A DNA stretch of 64,000 nt from positions 47,967 through 111,966 of IMG/VR virus record IMGVR_UViG_3300021963_000051. One strand, 5' to 3'. The notes beneath the pieces are model-generated. The model worked only from the letters and a program-made list of their open reading frames with translations, was not told the DNA's origin and searched no databases. Below, in pieces: positions 1 to 9,800 of the stretch. Source of the DNA: a virus. Each line of letters begins with the position of its first letter. The first letter of the stretch is position 1. The position numbers and the translations under genes are program-made.

Positions 1-2
1 AT

Positions 3-404
3 CCAGATGACCTAAAAGTAAATTTGGATCGTGTCAGCCACATGATTACACAAATGTGGATGGAAGGTCCTAATGGATATGGGAAGATGAAAATTCTTCC
101 CACTCCCATGGGCAACTTGGTTCGGACTATGTTAGAAAGCGGTGTAAAACTTGGTGTTAGTTCAAGAGGCAGCGGAAACGTTGATGATTATTCTGGCAAA
201 GTATCCGATTTTGAAATCATTACAGTCGACATAGTAGCCCAACCAAGCGCCCCAGGTGCTTACCCCACTCCTGTTTATGAGCATTTGATGAATATGAGAG
301 GTGGAAGTAAGGCATTAAAGGTAGCACAAGAAGTTAAAGAAGATCCAAAGGCCCAGAAATATTTGAAGGAAAGTCTCCTTCAGATCATCAAAGGTCTAAA
401 ATAA
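3..404 (+). CDS. 21: Prohead core protease gp21, C-terminal part (5' cut by window edge)
   Basis: The frame is open from the first bases of the window, so only the C-terminal 133 residues are seen and the TTG at 24 is not the true start. In T4 this serine protease sits in the prohead core and cleaves scaffold and capsid proteins after (L/I)xE. The fragment holds the conserved G-V-S-S-R-G-S-G motif, which I take to include the catalytic serine, followed by a conserved segment ending in APGAYPTPVYE. It lies 18 bp before the gp22 scaffold gene and upstream of gp23, the T4 order 21-22-23. Identification rests on motif plus synteny and is strong; the catalytic His lies outside the window. Confidence 0.85.
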   Translation, partial: PDDLKVNLDRVSHMITQMWMEGPNGYGKMKILPTPMGNLVRTMLESGVKLGVSSRGSGNVDDYSGKVSDFEIITVDIVAQPSAPGAYPTPVYEHLMNMRGGSKALKVAQEVKEDPKAQKYLKESLLQIIKGLK

Positions 405-422
405 GCCCGAGGAGAAATATAA

Positions 423-1514
423 ATGTTGGACGCATTCAAAAAATTAGTTGAAAGTGGAGCGATTTCGGAAGATGTAAGTTCCGAATTACAATCTGCTTTT
501 GATACTAAGCTTCAAGAGAATCGCGACCAAGTTACTGCTGAACTTCGTGAAGAATTCGCTAAGAAATACAACCATGATAAGTCTCTTATGGTTGAAGCGA
601 TCGACAAGATGTTAAGTGACAGATTGGCCGCAGAAATGGCTGAGTTATATGAAGACAAAAAAGCACTAGCCGAAGTAAAAGCGCAATACACAAGACGTAT
701 TAGCGAAGATGCCAGAAAGCTAGAAGGATTTGTAATCAAACAACTAGGCAAAGAACTCGTAGAATTTCAAGGTGATAGAAGGAAAGTATCTGAGAATTTT
801 GCGAAATTAGAACAATTTGTTGTACATGCTTTGGCAAAAGAAATAAACGAATTTGCTATTGACAAGCGTGATTTAGCTGAAACTAAAGTAAGACTTATTA
901 GAGATGCAAAAATTAAATTTGAAGATATTAAATCTAAGTTTATTAGTCAAAGTGCGAAAATTGTAGAAAATGTTGTAAAAGAAAAATTATCTTCTGAAAT
1001 TTCACAATTGAGAGAAGACATAGAAAGTGCTCGTAATAATGATTTTGGTCGTAGAATTTACGAAGCATTTGCGCAAGAATATGCCGGTTCATATCTAAAT
1101 GAAAAGTCTGAGACAAGCAAGTTGTTAAAGATAATTCAGAAAAAGGATCAAGAACTAGCAGAAGCACAAGAGGCTATAGCTGTTAAACAAACTCTAGCTG
1201 AATCTAAGGACCGCGAATTGCGTGTTACTAAAGATTTAATGGAACGTAAACATGCTATGTCCGAATTGCTGGCACCATTAGGTGCTGATAAAAGGGAGCT
1301 GATGCATACGCTTCTTGAGTCTGTACAGACAAAAGATCTTGCAAAAGCATATGAGAAATACCTACCAACAGTAATGGAAGGCGAAACAAGAAAAGTAGAA
1401 AAGAAAACTACTCTTAAGGAAAGCACTGAAGTGACTGGAAATCGTGAAGCAAAGCCCGAGGTAGGCTTCGACAACATTATTGATATCCGCAAACTTGCGG
1501 GGTTGTCAAAATAA
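423..1514 (+). CDS. 22: Prohead core scaffolding protein gp22
   Basis: This 363-residue, highly charged protein is predicted to be almost entirely helical and coiled-coil, rich in Glu and Lys, as expected of the T4 gp22 scaffold that fills the prohead core and is later degraded by gp21. It begins MLDAFKKLVESGAISE, typical of gp22 homologues in marine T4-like phages. A GAGGAGA-type ribosome binding site precedes the ATG. The C-terminal end (GFDNIIDIRKLAGL) resembles the short conserved scaffold tail. It sits between the protease and the major capsid gene in one co-transcribed unit. The N-terminal half contains long heptad-like stretches; no enzymatic motif is present. Confidence 0.85.
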   Translation: MLDAFKKLVESGAISEDVSSELQSAFDTKLQENRDQVTAELREEFAKKYNHDKSLMVEAIDKMLSDRLAAEMAELYEDKKALAEVKAQYTRRISEDARKLEGFVIKQLGKELVEFQGDRRKVSENFAKLEQFVVHALAKEINEFAIDKRDLAETKVRLIRDAKIKFEDIKSKFISQSAKIVENVVKEKLSSEISQLREDIESARNNDFGRRIYEAFAQEYAGSYLNEKSETSKLLKIIQKKDQELAEAQEAIAVKQTLAESKDRELRVTKDLMERKHAMSELLAPLGADKRELMHTLLESVQTKDLAKAYEKYLPTVMEGETRKVEKKTTLKESTEVTGNREAKPEVGFDNIIDIRKLAGLSK

Positions 1515-1535
1515 TATTCAAGGAGAAGACATAAA

Positions 1536-2711
1536 ATGTCAAAACTTTTAAATGAAAGATGGTCAGAGACCAAAGACGCTCTGCTTGAAGGCCTACAAGG
1601 TAACCGTCGTCAATCCATGGCAGTTTGCTTGGAAAACACACGTCGTTATTTGGCTGAGGCTGCAACAGCAGGTGCAACCAGCACAGGTAACATCGCTACA
1701 TTAAACCGTGTGATTCTGCCAGTAATCCGTCGTGTTATGCCAACAGTTATTGCTAACGAAATCGTTGGTGTTCAGCCAATGACAGGTCCAGTTGGTCAAA
1801 TTCATACTCTACGTGTTCGTTACGCTGACAGCGGTGACGGCGTTGTAGCAGGTGAAGAAGCACTAAGCCCATTCAAGATTGCTGCTGCTTATTCTGGAAA
1901 TAACGTAGATGCTACACCTAAGGCTGCTGTAACAAGCCAGTTAGAAGGTGCTCCAGGTAAGCGTATGAGCATTCAAATCTTGAAGACACCAGTTGAAGCT
2001 AAGAGCCGTAAGCTATCAGCTCGCTGGACATTCGAGGCTGCTCAAGATGCACAGGCACAACAAGGTATCGACATTGAGGCAGAAATTATGGCCGCTCTAG
2101 CTCAAGAAATTACAGCTGAGATCGACCAAGAAATCCTAGCTTCTTTACGTGGTCTTGCTGCTGTTGAAGAAACATATGACCAGTCATTAGTTTCTGGTAC
2201 AGCTACATTCGTTGGTGACGAGCACGCCGCTCTTGCTATTCAGATCAATCGTGTAAGCAACTTAATTGCTCAGCGTACACGTCGTGGTTCTGCTAACTGG
2301 GCAGTTGTTTCTAACCAAGCTCTTACAATTCTACAGAGCGCAACAACTAGTGCTTTTGCTCGCACAACAGAAGGCACATTTGAAGCTCCAACAAACACCA
2401 AGTTTGTAGGTACATTGAATGGAGCAATGCGTGTATATGTAGATGCATACATGAGCGACACAGTTGATAACAACCAAGTTTTAGTTGGTTATAAGGGTTC
2501 AAGCGAAGCCGATGCTGCTGCTTTCTACTGCCCATATATTCCTCTAATGAGTTCTGGTGTTGTTCTAGATCCAGCAACATTTGAACCAGTAGTTGGCTTC
2601 TTAACACGTTATGGCTATGTTGAGCTAACAAACACAGCTAGCTCTCTAGGTAACGCTGCTGACTATCTAGGTAAGGTTGCAATTACATCTGCTAATGTAA
2701 GCTTCAAGTAA
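1536..2711 (+). CDS. 23: Major capsid protein gp23
   Basis: A 391-residue HK97-fold capsid protein that forms the hexamers of the head. The N-terminal region carries RRYLAE followed by AATAG, so Glu41 is a good gp21 cleavage site, and the next segment (TLNRVILPVIRRVMPTVIA) is the highly conserved start of mature gp23 in T4-like phages. The central part has the typical GQIHTLRVRY and SRKLSARWTFEAAQD segments. It is shorter than T4 gp23 (521 residues), as in cyanophages. An AAGGAGAAG ribosome binding site precedes the ATG. Codon use is visibly richer in G/C-ending codons than in the neighbouring tail genes, consistent with very high expression. A strong terminator follows. Confidence 0.95.
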   Translation: MSKLLNERWSETKDALLEGLQGNRRQSMAVCLENTRRYLAEAATAGATSTGNIATLNRVILPVIRRVMPTVIANEIVGVQPMTGPVGQIHTLRVRYADSGDGVVAGEEALSPFKIAAAYSGNNVDATPKAAVTSQLEGAPGKRMSIQILKTPVEAKSRKLSARWTFEAAQDAQAQQGIDIEAEIMAALAQEITAEIDQEILASLRGLAAVEETYDQSLVSGTATFVGDEHAALAIQINRVSNLIAQRTRRGSANWAVVSNQALTILQSATTSAFARTTEGTFEAPTNTKFVGTLNGAMRVYVDAYMSDTVDNNQVLVGYKGSSEADAAAFYCPYIPLMSSGVVLDPATFEPVVGFLTRYGYVELTNTASSLGNAADYLGKVAITSANVSFK

Positions 2712-2735
2712 TAGTTTATATACAGATGATACACG

Positions 2736-2760
2736 AAGCCCGCTAAATGCGGGCTTTTTG
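2736..2760 (+). terminator. Rho-independent terminator after gp23
   Basis: A 7-bp GC-rich stem (AGCCCGC / GCGGGCT) with a TAAAT loop is followed by a T run. It sits 25 bp after the gp23 stop and ends the head operon. Confidence 0.85.
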
Positions 2761-2767
2761 TTAAATA
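2760..2767 (+). promoter_or_regulatory. Possible T4-type late promoter box
   Basis: GTTAAATA lies just after the gp23 terminator, 66 bp before the next start codon. It is a weaker match to TATAAATA than the others in this window; position after a terminator supports it. Confidence 0.35.
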
Positions 2768-2833
2768 TAAAGTCTTTATGATTTATGCGGCACCCACCGC
2801 GTAGGGCATAGAACGCTCAATAAGGAGAAACAA

Positions 2834-3259
2834 ATGGGACGTCCATTAAAGAAAAAATTTTTTAGCGCAAATGCTAATAATAACATTAAAGTACAATTTC
2901 ATAACGGTACTTCAAGCGTAGCTGGTTACATTGTTCACCAAGTAGGTGCTCGTAGATTTCAGTGTAGTGACGGAACAAATCGAAGAGTATGTAAATTAGT
3001 GAACAAAGCCTCTGCAGCTATTGCGGCTGGGGAAATGACCATTACAGTGAAACAAGATGATGGTACTATAGATCAAGTTCTTAAAATTTCAGGAAGAATG
3101 CTAACAACCTTAAATGCTGGTGGCAATACGATTCGTAGACCTTGGAATTTCAGTACTTCAACTAGTGACAGTTATGTGCAAGTTGAAGAAGCTGGTACTT
3201 CGACTAGCGCAGTTACAACAGCAACTGGTGCAACCAACCTTGAAGGTGATGCTCAGTAA
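2834..3259 (+). CDS. Putative virion structural protein, 141 aa
   Basis: I do not recognise a named family. The 141-residue protein starts with a basic segment (GRPLKKKFF), then a beta-rich body, and ends in a Thr/Ser/Ala-rich low-complexity tail. The gene is flanked on both sides by strong terminators, so it is its own transcription unit immediately downstream of gp23, the place where T4-like phages often keep capsid decoration or other abundant virion proteins. It has a strong AAGGAGAAA ribosome binding site. A head-decoration role is therefore possible but is inference from position and expression signals only. Confidence 0.5.
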   Translation: MGRPLKKKFFSANANNNIKVQFHNGTSSVAGYIVHQVGARRFQCSDGTNRRVCKLVNKASAAIAAGEMTITVKQDDGTIDQVLKISGRMLTTLNAGGNTIRRPWNFSTSTSDSYVQVEEAGTSTSAVTTATGATNLEGDAQ

Positions 3260-3274
3260 TTCCTAAGCATCTAT

Positions 3275-3299
3275 AAAAGGGGGCTAGACCCCCTTTTTT
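3275..3299 (+). terminator. Rho-independent terminator
   Basis: AAAAGGGGG, a five-base CTAGA loop, CCCCC and a T6 run form a symmetrical stem that closes the 141-residue gene. Confidence 0.88.
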
Positions 3300-3304
3300 C
3301 ATAA

Positions 3305-3312
3305 GGTAAATA
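3305..3312 (+). promoter_or_regulatory. T4-type late promoter box, 5 nt before start codon
   Basis: GGTAAATA follows a terminator and ends 5 nt before the ATG at 3318. AAGG in the spacer could also serve as ribosome binding site only if transcription began upstream. Confidence 0.5.
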
Positions 3313-3317
3313 AAGGT

Positions 3318-3842
3318 ATGGCAAGTAATTGGGCTCTCCCTAACACAATTATTCAATATGCTGAATCAGGATTTGAAAATATTCATGTAGCCTGGGATAA
3401 CAGCAGGCAGTTTTCACCTCTAAAAAATAAAGACGGTATTCATACAAAGACTGTTAGAGACCTTATTCACATAGCTAGAGATCCTAAACATGACATTGTA
3501 GAAAAAACCTATTTTTTAAAACTTACAGGTTTTAATTTTACAAACATACCTATTTTTCTATCAGGAATAGAAGTTAAGGTAACTATGAACAGATACGGTA
3601 GAATTACCGACGACGAAATAAATCTTTGCTTAAACAATGAAACAATAGGTACAAATCAAGCAGATAGAGAATTAAGTCCTATTAAAATTTATGGTGGTCA
3701 ATCTTATCTATGGGAAACAGGTTTGACTATAGCAGATTTATCAAATAGTTCTTTTGGCTGTGTATTTAGATTTCAAAGTCATCCAAATTGGCCTCATAAG
3801 TGTAGTGCGCTAATTGATGCTGTTGAGATAAGAGTTCATTAA
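3318..3842 (+). CDS. Putative virion structural protein, 174 aa
   Basis: Not recognised as a named family. The protein is beta-rich with a repeated theme of polar turns (KLTGFNFTNIPIFLSGIEVKV, FGCVFRFQSHPNWPHKCSALIDAVEIRVH), which is typical of phage receptor-binding or tail-surface proteins that describe a normal-vector or strand-rich fold. It is the first gene of the long tail-fibre operon, directly after a terminator and a late promoter box, and precedes the 2352-residue structural protein by 28 bp. A tail-fibre or fibre-attachment role is suggested by context. Confidence 0.45.
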   Translation: MASNWALPNTIIQYAESGFENIHVAWDNSRQFSPLKNKDGIHTKTVRDLIHIARDPKHDIVEKTYFLKLTGFNFTNIPIFLSGIEVKVTMNRYGRITDDEINLCLNNETIGTNQADRELSPIKIYGGQSYLWETGLTIADLSNSSFGCVFRFQSHPNWPHKCSALIDAVEIRVH

Positions 3843-3844
3843 AA

Positions 3845-3852
3845 AATAAATA
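3845..3852 (+). promoter_or_regulatory. T4-type late promoter box
   Basis: AATAAATA sits 17 bp before the start of the giant structural gene, with GAGG between box and ATG acting as ribosome binding site. Confidence 0.5.
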
Positions 3853-3869
3853 CACTGAGGATCAATTAA

Positions 3870-6800
3870 ATGGCAACCAGCGTACAACAATATCCAGGGA
3901 ATCTTAAAGTATCTGTATATAACGGATTCATTGTTATTGATGCTAAAGATCAAATTTCAATAACTTCCCAATTTGGATACATAAGAACAGAAGCAGGACT
4001 CTATATTACCAACGAAGCCACTGGGGGTTATCTTAGAAATATAGCATCTCAAGAAGTCTTAATAAGATCAAATTTAAGTTATGTAGAGGTAGATGCTAAT
4101 GATTATATAAGATTAACATCCAATAGTAATTATATTCAATTAAATGCTGCTCAATACGCTAGAATTTCAGCAGGCGATTATGTAGAGTTAAAGCCTCAAA
4201 GTTATTTAAAATTTGATGTAACTACGTATCATCAAAGTCAAATAGGTGATTATTCTGTCAGTGTAATCGGGGGTTATCAAACTGTTGATGTTGCACAATA
4301 TATTGAACAGTCTGCTGGTAATTATTATAAAATATCAGCATTAGGTGGAAGAATTACATTAGAAGCTAATAGCTTTGTAGAGATTGACGCCCAACAGCAA
4401 GTCACAATTACTTCTCAAGGAAGTTTTATAAATTTAACCGCTGTATCTGTTATTGGCACAGATGCTCAAGAAATTGAATTAGGAGCTAATGATACTCAAG
4501 ATGTTATTCCTAATGCAAAATTTAAAAAGGATCTCTTTGTTAGAGATTCTACAACATATGATATAGGAGCATCTGGGGAGACATGGAGAGGACTCCACAT
4601 TGAAACAATTGACAGTTATGATCAAGGCAATGTTCAAAATCCTTATTTCAGAGTATTCGATCCAAATGATGTTTACGGCGCCGCAATAGGTAATGCTGGT
4701 CAAATAGCCATAGCGAATGCTCAACGAGCATCAGCACCTGTGTATTTTAGAGGTGGTGTAGGTATAGCAAAAGATTTAAATGTTGGCGGATTCATTTATG
4801 GTAGAATTGAAACAGCTAATACCAGTTTAAGTATTAATGTAACTGCTACAAATATTGATCAAGTTTTTTACAATACCTTTGCAGTAAGTACGGGTAATCA
4901 ATTTTTATTCATAGACTCTACAGGATTACAAGGAGGATATACCTATAATCCAAGTCGAGGTCTACTTACTGTTGAACGGGGGAGAGTAGTAGCTACAGAT
5001 CAAAGTGTTAGTACTACAACAGGTGCATTTACTGTAACAGGCGGAGTTGGTATTGGCAAAGATGTTTATATTGGTGGCAATATTTTACCTGGAACTGCTA
5101 ATACTAGCAGTATAGGCCTACAAGATTTAGAATGGGCTACAGGATTTATCAATAATTTATATTCCGAATTTATTGGGAATACCAATACTAATATAATTAT
5201 GCAGCCAGATATCACTGCAAATAAAGGCAGAGTTGATATTTTCGGTGACATTAGAGTACGCGGTAAAGATCCTGTAGGAACTGCTCCAGTTGTAAGGAAT
5301 ACTCTATATGTCACTATGGATGGTAATGACACTAATGATGGTAGAGCAATGGATGCCAGTCGTGCTTGCAGAACAATTAGTGGAGCTGTTAAGAGTCCGT
5401 ATTACCAAGAAGGAACACAAATTCTAGTTAGTGCAGGATTTTATCTTGAAGATAATCCTATAAGGATGAAGCCTTACACTAGTATAAGAGGTAGTGATAT
5501 TAGAACTACCTTTATTGAACCAATCAATAAAACGCAGGATTTATTTCATGTAGAAAGTGGTTGTTACCTAAACTATATGACCTTTTTAAATGGAAGAAGT
5601 GGCTTACTTGAAGGTCCATATGAACAGGGCTTTAATAGAGGAGCGTATTGTACAGCATTTCCTCCATTAGAAGGTGATGACAGAATAGACTTGTTCCATA
5701 GTCCTTATATTCAAAACTGTACAAATCAAAGCGGTCCTTGGCTCAAAGACGGAACAATGTTTATACCGAATTCCACTGTACAAATTCCAAGAGCTGTAGG
5801 AACAGGAACATGGGAAGCAAACACTACAACTATAGTAGTAAAAGCTAATACAGGCACAATTGCCAAAGGCATGAGTATAAACGCAGGTAATCAAAATCCA
5901 GGATTTTTTGATGCTCGTACGTTAATGTTGGCAAATAAGGCATTCATTCAAGAACAGGTAGTTGCTTTTGTAGATCAAACATTTAATAGTGGAAATTTTG
6001 TCTACGATCAAATTAAATGTGCTAGAGACACAGGTTTGATTTTAGAAAGTATTGCCATTGATATGCTTCAAGATAGCACAAGCGAAAGCATTTTTGCCGG
6101 CCTTCAGTACTGGAGACAGAGCGGATATGTAGATGCTATAGGTAGTCAATTTACAGCAACAATAAATTCTATAGGATATCTAGCTACTCTTGCTGTTACT
6201 ACAGCATCTAATGCAGGTGGTGGCGCACAAGGATCTATTGTCAATCAGCGTTTTCAAAATATTTTAACAATTCTTAATACTAGTACAGCAACTTTAGCTA
6301 ATGGTTCATTTAGTGAATGGATAACAAATAGTATTGTAAGTAATGGTACCGCTACAAATAATGTCAATACTGTCTTGGCCTACAATGCTTTATTAGCCGC
6401 TAAAAATAGTTTAAAAGAAGGCGTAATATCTTATATAACTAGTAATTTTCCAACATTGGTATACAACTCATCTACATGTCGAAGAGATGTAGGATTTATA
6501 ATAGACAGTGTAGCATTTGACCTATTACATGGCGGAAACAAACAAAGTATTAAATCTGGAGTTTACTATTTTGGCTATACTTCAACCATTAGTGAAATTA
6601 ATACAGGTTCTAGTAATATTACGAATGAAATTCCACAAACAACTGCTGCTTATAGATTCTTGAAAGGTATCGTTTCAAATGTCGTTCAAGGAATTCCTGT
6701 ACCTACAAAATATCAAAATTCTATCCTACAAACTATCGCAGGATATAACAGCGGTACTATTCATCAGGCTGAAGATTTATCAGATAGGATAGATATTATC

Positions 6801-9800
6801 ACAGGTATAATTAGAAATGGCCCTTCTGATTATGCCGAAACTGGTAAACGTATTCCTATTAGTCTTGAAACAAATACTACGACGCAAGTTTCAAATGCCT
6901 ATAATTTATTACAAGCTAATAAAAATTTTATAGTTGCTGAAACTATTGCTTATATTAATTCAACATCAAATTACTTCGAATATAATAGAGAAAAATGTAG
7001 ACGTGATGTTGGAATTTTAGTAGAAAATATAAGTTATGATGCTACATTTGGTGGTAATGAAAAAGCTGTAGAAAGTGGACTTGCCTATTTCGATGGTGTA
7101 ATAAGCAAAATTTCCGGACAAGAAGTTCAAACTATTTCAGCTATAGATTATCTAAATTCTTTAGCTCAAAAAATAATAAGAAATCAAACCTGTACAAATC
7201 TTTTAGGATTTACTGCAACTCATGTACAAGTAATTAATACAGCATTAACTGGAGGAGCAGTAAGTTCAGATACTATAGATTATCTATTTGATATAGTTAC
7301 AACAATTATAGATAATGGTCCTACCGCAGCACCTACCATTTATAATAGCCCAGGACCGGATAGCGCATTTGTAAGTGCTCAAACTCTTATTCAATCTAAT
7401 AGAGCATTTATACAACAAGACACGATAAACTATGTTAATAATGTTTTATTACCTACTTTATATCCAGGATATTTTTCATACAGTGAAATAAAATGCCGTA
7501 GAGACACTGGATTAATTATTGATTCTATCGCTATTGATTTATTGTATCCAACTGCGGCAAGAAGTCAAAGTACATTTGCCGGATTACAATACTGGAATCA
7601 AGATGCATATGTTGGAGCTATTGCAGATCAATTAAATCCTACTGTAGATGCTATTAAGTACCTTAAAGATCTAGCAAGAAAAATTGTCTTATGTATTACA
7701 CCTAGTGATGATTTAGTTAATAGATATCAAACAGCCATTCCCCAGGTTACAAATTTAGAACCAGGAACAGATAACGAAGTAACTATTTTAAATGCTAGAT
7801 TTGATGAACTTATAGAAATAGTAAACGGAAATAAATCAGGTTGGACAAACAGAATTATTCCCAATGGAAAAACAAATAGTTTATTAAATTACAAAAATGC
7901 TTACAATCTATTAATAGCAAATAGAGCATACTTAGGTGCTGAAGTAAATGCCTATGTCCAGGCAACAAATTTTGGATTTACTTATGATACAGCCAAGTGT
8001 GCTAGAGATGTGGGATACCTCACAGAAGCTGTAGGCTTTGATATGCTTCACGGAGGAAATAGACAAACTGTTCAAAACGGTTTATATTATTACGGATTTA
8101 CTTCAACTACAAACATTTATAATGAAACTACTCAGACTGTTGCTGCCTTCAACACGTTAAGTTATATCATAAGTCAAGTTGTACTTAATACTCCTGTTAA
8201 TCGTAGACAGTTTAAAAAAGTTCAAACATTTTTTACAACTACTGCTACAATAAGCGAAGTTAATTTTATTAATACTACTGTTAATACAATTACAAGCATC
8301 ATTTTAAATGGACCAAGTGTAGCAGCATTACCAGCTGGTGTAGCAATGACAGCCAGTAATTCCGCAAGTGTAATCACAGCCTATGATTTAATTTATGCTA
8401 ATAAAGATTTTATTATCGAAGAAGTAATTAGTTTTATAGATCAAACTTATAATGCAGGTAGATTTAACTATGATGAAGCTAAATGTTTTAGAGATGTTGG
8501 GTTAATTTTAGACGCTGTTACTCAAGATGTAATTTTAGGGGGAAATAGTAAAAGTATTGAAGCAGGATTGGCATATTGGAGTGGAGGTTATAATTCTGTA
8601 GGAGATCAAATTACCACTACAACTATGGCAATTAATCACGCACGAGATATGGCGATCACAGTGGCTAAAAATCAAATATTTACAGCTACTACTGGTACAT
8701 TACTAACGCAAAACATTATTCCATTTTTTCAATATGGTGATGAATACGGTCCACAAGAAGCTATTCGTAGAAACTTTAATATAATTACTACTATTATAGA
8801 AAAAGGTCCTTTATATGCTCCGCCAACTTATGCTGGAGGAGGACTCTTTAGTCTTGTTGGTATTAACGGTGCAGATGTTAAGATTGCTCCTAAAGTTATT
8901 AGTGTTTCTACTATTACTACAGGCACATATAGGATCGGGCTTGATATACCTACTATAGGATTCGGTGTTAATTCTACTCTATACTTTGGAGATACACAGA
9001 TATTTCCTTTAAGAGATAAAGAAGTAGATGAGCAAAGTTTTGAATACGCAGGAAACACTTCAACATGGGCACTTAGAAAAATAGACCCAGTCGGTGGTAT
9101 GGGAGGCAGTTTAGTAGATGGTGGGGTGATAAGTGATAGATCTCCTATTCAATCATTTGTGTATGATGCCTTTACTCAACTTACACAGGGCGGCCGTGGC
9201 GTTCATATCATTAGAGATGGTTATGCTCAGTTAGTTTCGGTCTTTACTATTTTTGCTTCTAAGGGTGTAGAAGTTGAAAGTGGTGGTATAGCCAGTATTG
9301 TTAACAGTAACGCTAACTTCGGAGACATCTGTTTACAGGCTAAGGGCTTTGGCAAACGTAAATTTACAGGGCATATTTACAATCCTTCATTTAAGTCTTA
9401 TCCAGAAAGTCCAAATTTAATAGGAGGGGAATATTTAAATCAATATTATCCTAGCGGATTTTGGCCTAACAATGCGCAGGTTATGGTCTTTTTACCAGAT
9501 TTAGATGATCGTCCGCACATTTCTTTAGTAATGGAGGTTATTCCTCCGGAGACTGTACGAGATTATACAGGAGAACTTGTAGCACAGGTTAATGAACAAG
9601 GCTTTCCGGGATTTTTAAATGCTAGTCCTACTACAAGCACTTTGTCTACAGGAAGTATAACTATCTCTGGAATAGACACAACTAATATCTTTGTGGGTAA
9701 CCGTGTATATGCTAGAGATCAATTTGGAAGAAGCACAAGCTCGAATATAGATGTTAATGGTGACTGGATACCATATGTAGATGACGAGACATTTGTTACT

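Noticed and set aside
24-404. TTG at 24 as the start of the first gene
   Set aside because: The frame is open to the window edge with conserved sequence upstream of the TTG, so the gene is simply cut.
1148-1573. 141-codon minus-strand frame across the gp22-gp23 junction
   Set aside because: Antisense to two firmly identified head genes.
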